8,325 nucleotides of DNA from Gammaproteobacteria bacterium (GTDB taxonomy: Bacteria > Pseudomonadota > Gammaproteobacteria > GCA-001735895): positions 1 through 8,325 of the forward strand of contig JANTFY010000095.1 in assembly GCA_024763185.1 (NCBI GenBank), in the 5' to 3' direction. Under the pieces are notes generated by a model that was not told the DNA's origin, did not search any database, and saw only the letters and a list, made by a program, of their open reading frames with translations. Within the stretch, counting starts at the first letter, position 1. Each line of letters starts with the position of its first letter. Both the position numbers and the translations under genes were made by a program. Positions 5,176 to 8,325 of the stretch are shown piece after piece.

Positions 5176-5541
5176 ATGCCTAGAGTTAAACGTGGTGTAA
5201 CAGCACATGCCAAACACAAAAAAGTGCTGGATAAAGCTAAAGGATATCGTGGTGCACGCAGCAAAGTATTCCGTGTTGCCAAACAGGCCGTAACCAAGGC
5301 CGGTCAATATGCCTATCGTGACCGCAAGCAAAGAAAACGTCAGTTTCGTGCTCTGTGGATTGCCCGTATCAATGCCGGTGCGCGTGAAAACGGTATGTCT
5401 TACAGCGTATTTATGAATGGCCTGAAAAAAGCGGCGATTGATATTGATCGCAAAGTGCTGGCCGACATTGCTGTGTTTGATAAGCCTGCATTTACTGCGC
5501 TGGTCGAAAAAGCCAGAGCCGGTCTGGAAGCAGCTGCTTAA
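5176..5541 (+). CDS. rplT: 50S ribosomal protein L20
   Basis: bL20 binds 23S rRNA early in 50S assembly and in E. coli and Bacillus also represses its own operon by binding the rpmI leader mRNA. The 121-residue product has the expected MPRVKRGVTAHAKHKKVL start, a long basic N-terminal helix (1-60), QYAYRDRKQRKRQFRALWIARINA (44-67) and the globular C-terminal RNA-binding domain with GLKKAAIDIDRKVLADIA. It is three residues longer than E. coli L20 because of an Ala-rich tail. The Shine-Dalgarno aagg (5166-5169) lies 6 bases before ATG 5176. Confidence 0.98.
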   Translation: MPRVKRGVTAHAKHKKVLDKAKGYRGARSKVFRVAKQAVTKAGQYAYRDRKQRKRQFRALWIARINAGARENGMSYSVFMNGLKKAAIDIDRKVLADIAVFDKPAFTALVEKARAGLEAAA

Positions 5542-5553
5542 TCCAAGTCTCTC

Positions 5554-5579
5554 AAGCGGGCATCCGCGGATGTCCGCTT
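5554..5579 (+). other. Strong hairpin between rplT and pheS
   Basis: aagcgggcatcc (5554-5565) pairs with ggatgtccgctt (5568-5579): 12 bp with one G-U and a 2-base loop (or 11 bp and 4 bases). It is followed by tattt and then C residues, so the T tract is poor. It is more likely a weak terminator, or a processing or stability hairpin that lowers or separates expression of pheST from rplT, than a full stop. Confidence 0.6.
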
Positions 5580-5599
5580 TATTTCCCGCATAAAAAACC

Positions 5600-6619
5600 G
5601 TGTCTGAACTGAATAATTTACTTAGCTCTGCGACTGCAGCCATTGAATCTGCGCCGGATCTTTCTGCATTGGATGATTTACGTGTTCAATACCTGGGTAA
5701 AAAGGGCGAAATCACCCTGCAATTAAAAAACCTTGGCAAGTTGCCCGGCGATCAGCGACGTGCAGCAGGTCAGGAGATTAACCAGGTCAAGCAACAGATT
5801 CAGCAATTACTGGAAAGTAAAAAAACCACCTTAAACGAAGTGGCCATCAATGCCAGACTGGCGGCAGAAACGATTGATATCACACTGCCTGGCCGGCAGG
5901 TGGATAGAGGTGGTTTGCATCCTGTCACCATGACCATGAACCGTATCGACCGAATGTTCGGCAAGCTGGGTTTTGACGTCGCTGAAGGCCCCGAAGTGGA
6001 AGATGATTTCCATAACTTTGAGGCGTTGAATATTCCCGCGCATCATCCGGCACGAGCCATGCACGATACGTTTTATTTTGATGCCAAAACCCTGTTAAGA
6101 ACGCATACATCGCCGGTACAGATACGGGTACTGGAAAAGCAACAGCCACCGGTACGCGTTATTGCCCCCGGCCGTGTCTATCGTTGTGATTCCGATCTGA
6201 CCCATACGCCGATGTTCCACCAGGTGGAAGGCCTGCTGGTCGATGAAAACGTATCTTTCGCCGATTTGAAAGGTACCCTGCATGAATTTTTAAAACTGTT
6301 CTTTGAGCAGGAAGATTTGAAAACGCGTTTTCGTCCCTCCTATTTTCCGTTTACGGAACCTTCCATGGAAGTCGATATCAGCTGTGTCATGTGCGCTGGT
6401 GAAGGCTGTCGTGTATGCAGTCATAGCGGTTGGCTGGAAATACTCGGCTGCGGCATGGTCCATCCCGAAGTCTTTCGCCAAACCGGTATGGATGCCGAAA
6501 AATATACCGCCTACGCCTTTGGACTCGGTGTCGAGCGTATGGCCATGTTACGTTACGGCGTGAACGATCTGCGCCTGTTTTTTGAAAATGATCTGCGCTT
6601 CCTGCAGCAATTTGCCTGA
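5600..6619 (+). CDS. pheS: Phenylalanyl-tRNA synthetase alpha subunit
   Basis: PheS is the catalytic subunit of the (alpha-beta)2 enzyme that charges tRNA-Phe. The N-terminal coiled coil (about 1-85) binds tRNA. The class II core has motif 1 around 115-150 (FHNFEALNIPAHHPAR), motif 2 at 187-211 (VIAPGRVYR...THTPMFHQVEG) and motif 3 at 306-325 (AFGLGVERMAMLRYG). Ala306 aligns with E. coli Ala294, the residue that limits the size of the amino-acid pocket. The product is 339 residues, longer than the 327 of E. coli. The difference is mainly an insert with four cysteines, CVMCAGEGCRVC (262-273), seen also in Pseudomonas-type PheS and resembling a metal knuckle. The start is GTG 5600: an in-frame TAA lies at 5591 and no better start exists. 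No Shine-Dalgarno is visible before it. Confidence 0.97.
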   Translation: MSELNNLLSSATAAIESAPDLSALDDLRVQYLGKKGEITLQLKNLGKLPGDQRRAAGQEINQVKQQIQQLLESKKTTLNEVAINARLAAETIDITLPGRQVDRGGLHPVTMTMNRIDRMFGKLGFDVAEGPEVEDDFHNFEALNIPAHHPARAMHDTFYFDAKTLLRTHTSPVQIRVLEKQQPPVRVIAPGRVYRCDSDLTHTPMFHQVEGLLVDENVSFADLKGTLHEFLKLFFEQEDLKTRFRPSYFPFTEPSMEVDISCVMCAGEGCRVCSHSGWLEILGCGMVHPEVFRQTGMDAEKYTAYAFGLGVERMAMLRYGVNDLRLFFENDLRFLQQFA

Positions 6620-6634
6620 TACGGGATTCCTGGC

Positions 6635-8325
6635 ATGAAGATAAGTGAAAACTGGCTTAGAGAATGGGCTGATCCTGAATTAAATACCGAACAACTGGTT
6701 GCCCAGCTGACCATGGCGGGCCTGGAAGTGGATTCGGTCGAAGCGGCGGCACCTACACTCAACAAGCTTGTCGTTGCTGAGGTCGTGTCCTGTGAAAAAC
6801 ACCCGGATGCAGACAAGCTAAACCTGTGCCATGTCAATGATGGCAGTGACCAGCCTGTCCAGGTGATTTGCGGTGCTACCAATGTCAGGCAGGGCCTCAA
6901 GGTTGCCTTTGCCCAGGTCGGTGCCGAATTACCCGGTATCAAGATTAAAAAGGCCAAGCTCCGGGGTGTTGAATCCTGCGGCATGATCTGTTCCGAGCAG
7001 GAATTGCAAATGGCGGACAGTTCTGATGGTATTCTGGAGTTGCCCGCAGATGCCCCAGTGGGTATGGCCATTGCAGATTACCTAGAGTTGAATGATAACC
7101 TGATTGAGATTGATCTGACCCCCAATCGTGGCGATTGCCTGAGCATTGCGGGTGTCGCACGGGAAGTGTGGGCTAATAATGATCTAGCAGCAGTCCCTGT
7201 AAAGCCTGAACCCGTTATCGCCACGATAGATGATGACTTCAAGGTTGATTTAATTAATGAAAAAGCCTGCCCCCGTTACGTTGGCCGGGTAGTAAAAGGG
7301 ATTAATGCCGCAGCAGAAACCCCGCTGTGGATGAAGGAAAAATTACGTCGCAGTGGTTTGCGTCCGATCAGCCCGGTTGTTGATGTGACCAATTATGTGA
7401 TGATGGAACTGGGGCAGCCCATGCATGGTTTTGATCTGAACAAATTGCACGGCGGTATTCGAGTACGTAACGCCGAGGCCGGAGAGAAACTGACTTTACT
7501 CGATGGTACCGAGCTGGAATGCCGTGAAGACACCCTGTTGATTGCTGATCATCATAAAGCCCTGGCCATTGCCGGCATTATGGGCGGACTGGATTCCTCG
7601 GTTCAGGATGATACGAGCGATATCTTGCTGGAAGCCGCTTTCTTCAGCCCCGAGCATATTGCCGGAAAAGCGAGGAGTTACGGGTTGCATACCGATTCAT
7701 CACATCGTTTTGAACGCGGTGTGGATCCCCAGCTTCAGAATCTGGCTATAGAGCGCGCCACGCAACTGGTTGTGGACATCATGGGCGGCTCTGCCGGTCC
7801 GGTATTTGAGCAAAAGTCGGTGGATAATATTCCAACCAACCCGGTCATTTCCTTGCGTCACCAACGAATTGAACGTTTACTGGGTATTTCCGTTCCCCCC
7901 GCCCGGGTTGAAGAAATCCTCAAGGGACTGGATATGCAGGTCAGCCAGGATGGACAAGACTGGAACGTGACCGCGCCGTCTTACCGTTTTGATATCAACA
8001 TAGAAGCTGACCTGATCGAGGAAGTAGGGCGTATTATCGGTTACGATAACATTCCCGGCACTAAAGAAGCAGCGCATTCGGCCATGGATAGCTTTTCTGA
8101 AACGCGTGTCAGCATCAATCATTTGCGCGATGTGCTGGTCACGCGTGGTTATTACGAAGCGATTACCTATTCATTTGTATCGCCGGAAATCCAGGCTATC
8201 TTGCATCCAGGGCAAAAAACCCTGTCCCTGGCTAATCCCATATCGGCCGATATGTCTGAAATGCGTACGCGTTTACTGCCTGGCCTGATTCAGTCACTAC
8301 AGCACAACCTGAATCGTCAGCAATC
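6635..8325 (+). CDS. pheT: Phenylalanyl-tRNA synthetase beta subunit (3' end beyond window)
   Basis: The frame is open from ATG 6635 to the last base, giving 563 codons of a protein that is usually about 790. PheT pairs with PheS to bind tRNA-Phe and removes mischarged Tyr. It begins MKISENWLREW, followed by the EMAP-like tRNA-binding OB fold (about 39-148; LVVAEVVSCEKHPDADKL, QVICGATNVR). Next come B1/B3-B4 with NRGDCLS, PVVDVTNYVMMELGQPMHGFD and GIMGG in the editing domain, and FERGVDPQ. The B5 region includes FDINIEADLIEEVGRIIGYDNIP, and the inactive class II core then begins (NHLRDVLVTRGYYEAITYSF). ggga (6623-6626) lies 8 bases before the ATG and only 15 bases separate it from pheS. I read every codon and found no frameshift or stop. 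ihfA often follows pheT in this group, but lies outside. Confidence 0.97.
   Translation, partial: MKISENWLREWADPELNTEQLVAQLTMAGLEVDSVEAAAPTLNKLVVAEVVSCEKHPDADKLNLCHVNDGSDQPVQVICGATNVRQGLKVAFAQVGAELPGIKIKKAKLRGVESCGMICSEQELQMADSSDGILELPADAPVGMAIADYLELNDNLIEIDLTPNRGDCLSIAGVAREVWANNDLAAVPVKPEPVIATIDDDFKVDLINEKACPRYVGRVVKGINAAAETPLWMKEKLRRSGLRPISPVVDVTNYVMMELGQPMHGFDLNKLHGGIRVRNAEAGEKLTLLDGTELECREDTLLIADHHKALAIAGIMGGLDSSVQDDTSDILLEAAFFSPEHIAGKARSYGLHTDSSHRFERGVDPQLQNLAIERATQLVVDIMGGSAGPVFEQKSVDNIPTNPVISLRHQRIERLLGISVPPARVEEILKGLDMQVSQDGQDWNVTAPSYRFDINIEADLIEEVGRIIGYDNIPGTKEAAHSAMDSFSETRVSINHLRDVLVTRGYYEAITYSFVSPEIQAILHPGQKTLSLANPISADMSEMRTRLLPGLIQSLQHNLNRQQ

Noticed and set aside
5056..5643. A 195-residue minus-strand frame over rpmI, rplT and the start of pheS
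   Set aside because: It lies entirely opposite unmistakable ribosomal protein genes and shows no family signature; it is a shadow of their codon use.
6945..8288. Several short frames on both strands across pheT
   Set aside because: pheT reads open without a break from 6635 to the edge with all expected domains, so these are out-of-frame shadows.

Overview
The window reads as a chromosomal segment of a sulfur-oxidising gammaproteobacterium. The order thrS-infC-rpmI-rplT-pheS-pheT is the classic gammaproteobacterial translation cluster. The gene upstream of it encodes a sulfide:quinone oxidoreductase (SQR) very like that of Acidithiobacillus ferrooxidans. I cannot name the genus. Every gene lies on the + strand; I found no credible minus-strand gene, prophage, transposase or CRISPR array.

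Layout. 1-429 is the 3' end of uvrB (motif VI and the C-terminal UVR domain). 430-694 is an AT-rich intergenic region with three related ATACGG motifs, a short perfect dyad and possible promoter elements. 695-1966 is sqr, closed by a strong intrinsic terminator at 1999-2024. A promoter at 2048-2075 precedes a CCA-encoding tRNA-Val(GAC) at 2092-2168. Between the tRNA and thrS lies a compact, hairpin-rich element (2173-2301) that ends in a second exact copy of the tRNA 3' tail. thrS (2388-4301) follows, with a hairpin in its leader whose loop copies the tRNA-Thr(GGU) anticodon loop. infC (4341-4859) very probably starts at a rare ATC codon. An intrinsic-terminator-like hairpin lies in the infC-rpmI gap. 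rpmI (4967-5164) and rplT (5176-5541) are close together. pheS (5600-6619, GTG start) and pheT (6635 to beyond the right edge) finish the window.

How the genes fit together. The thrS-pheT block supplies two aminoacyl-tRNA synthetases, initiation factor 3 and two 50S proteins. Its control appears to be largely post-transcriptional: a tRNA-mimic operator before thrS, a start codon that IF3 itself would be expected to proofread in infC, and a terminator/alternative-pairing leader before rpmI-rplT. The sqr gene looks like a separate unit with its own upstream control region and terminator. It would feed electrons from sulfide into the quinone pool.

The most interesting signals are the thrS leader hairpin, the structured element with a duplicated tRNA-Val tail, and the repeated motif upstream of sqr. 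All RNA structures given here were found by eye from base complementarity; no folding energies or database searches were run.
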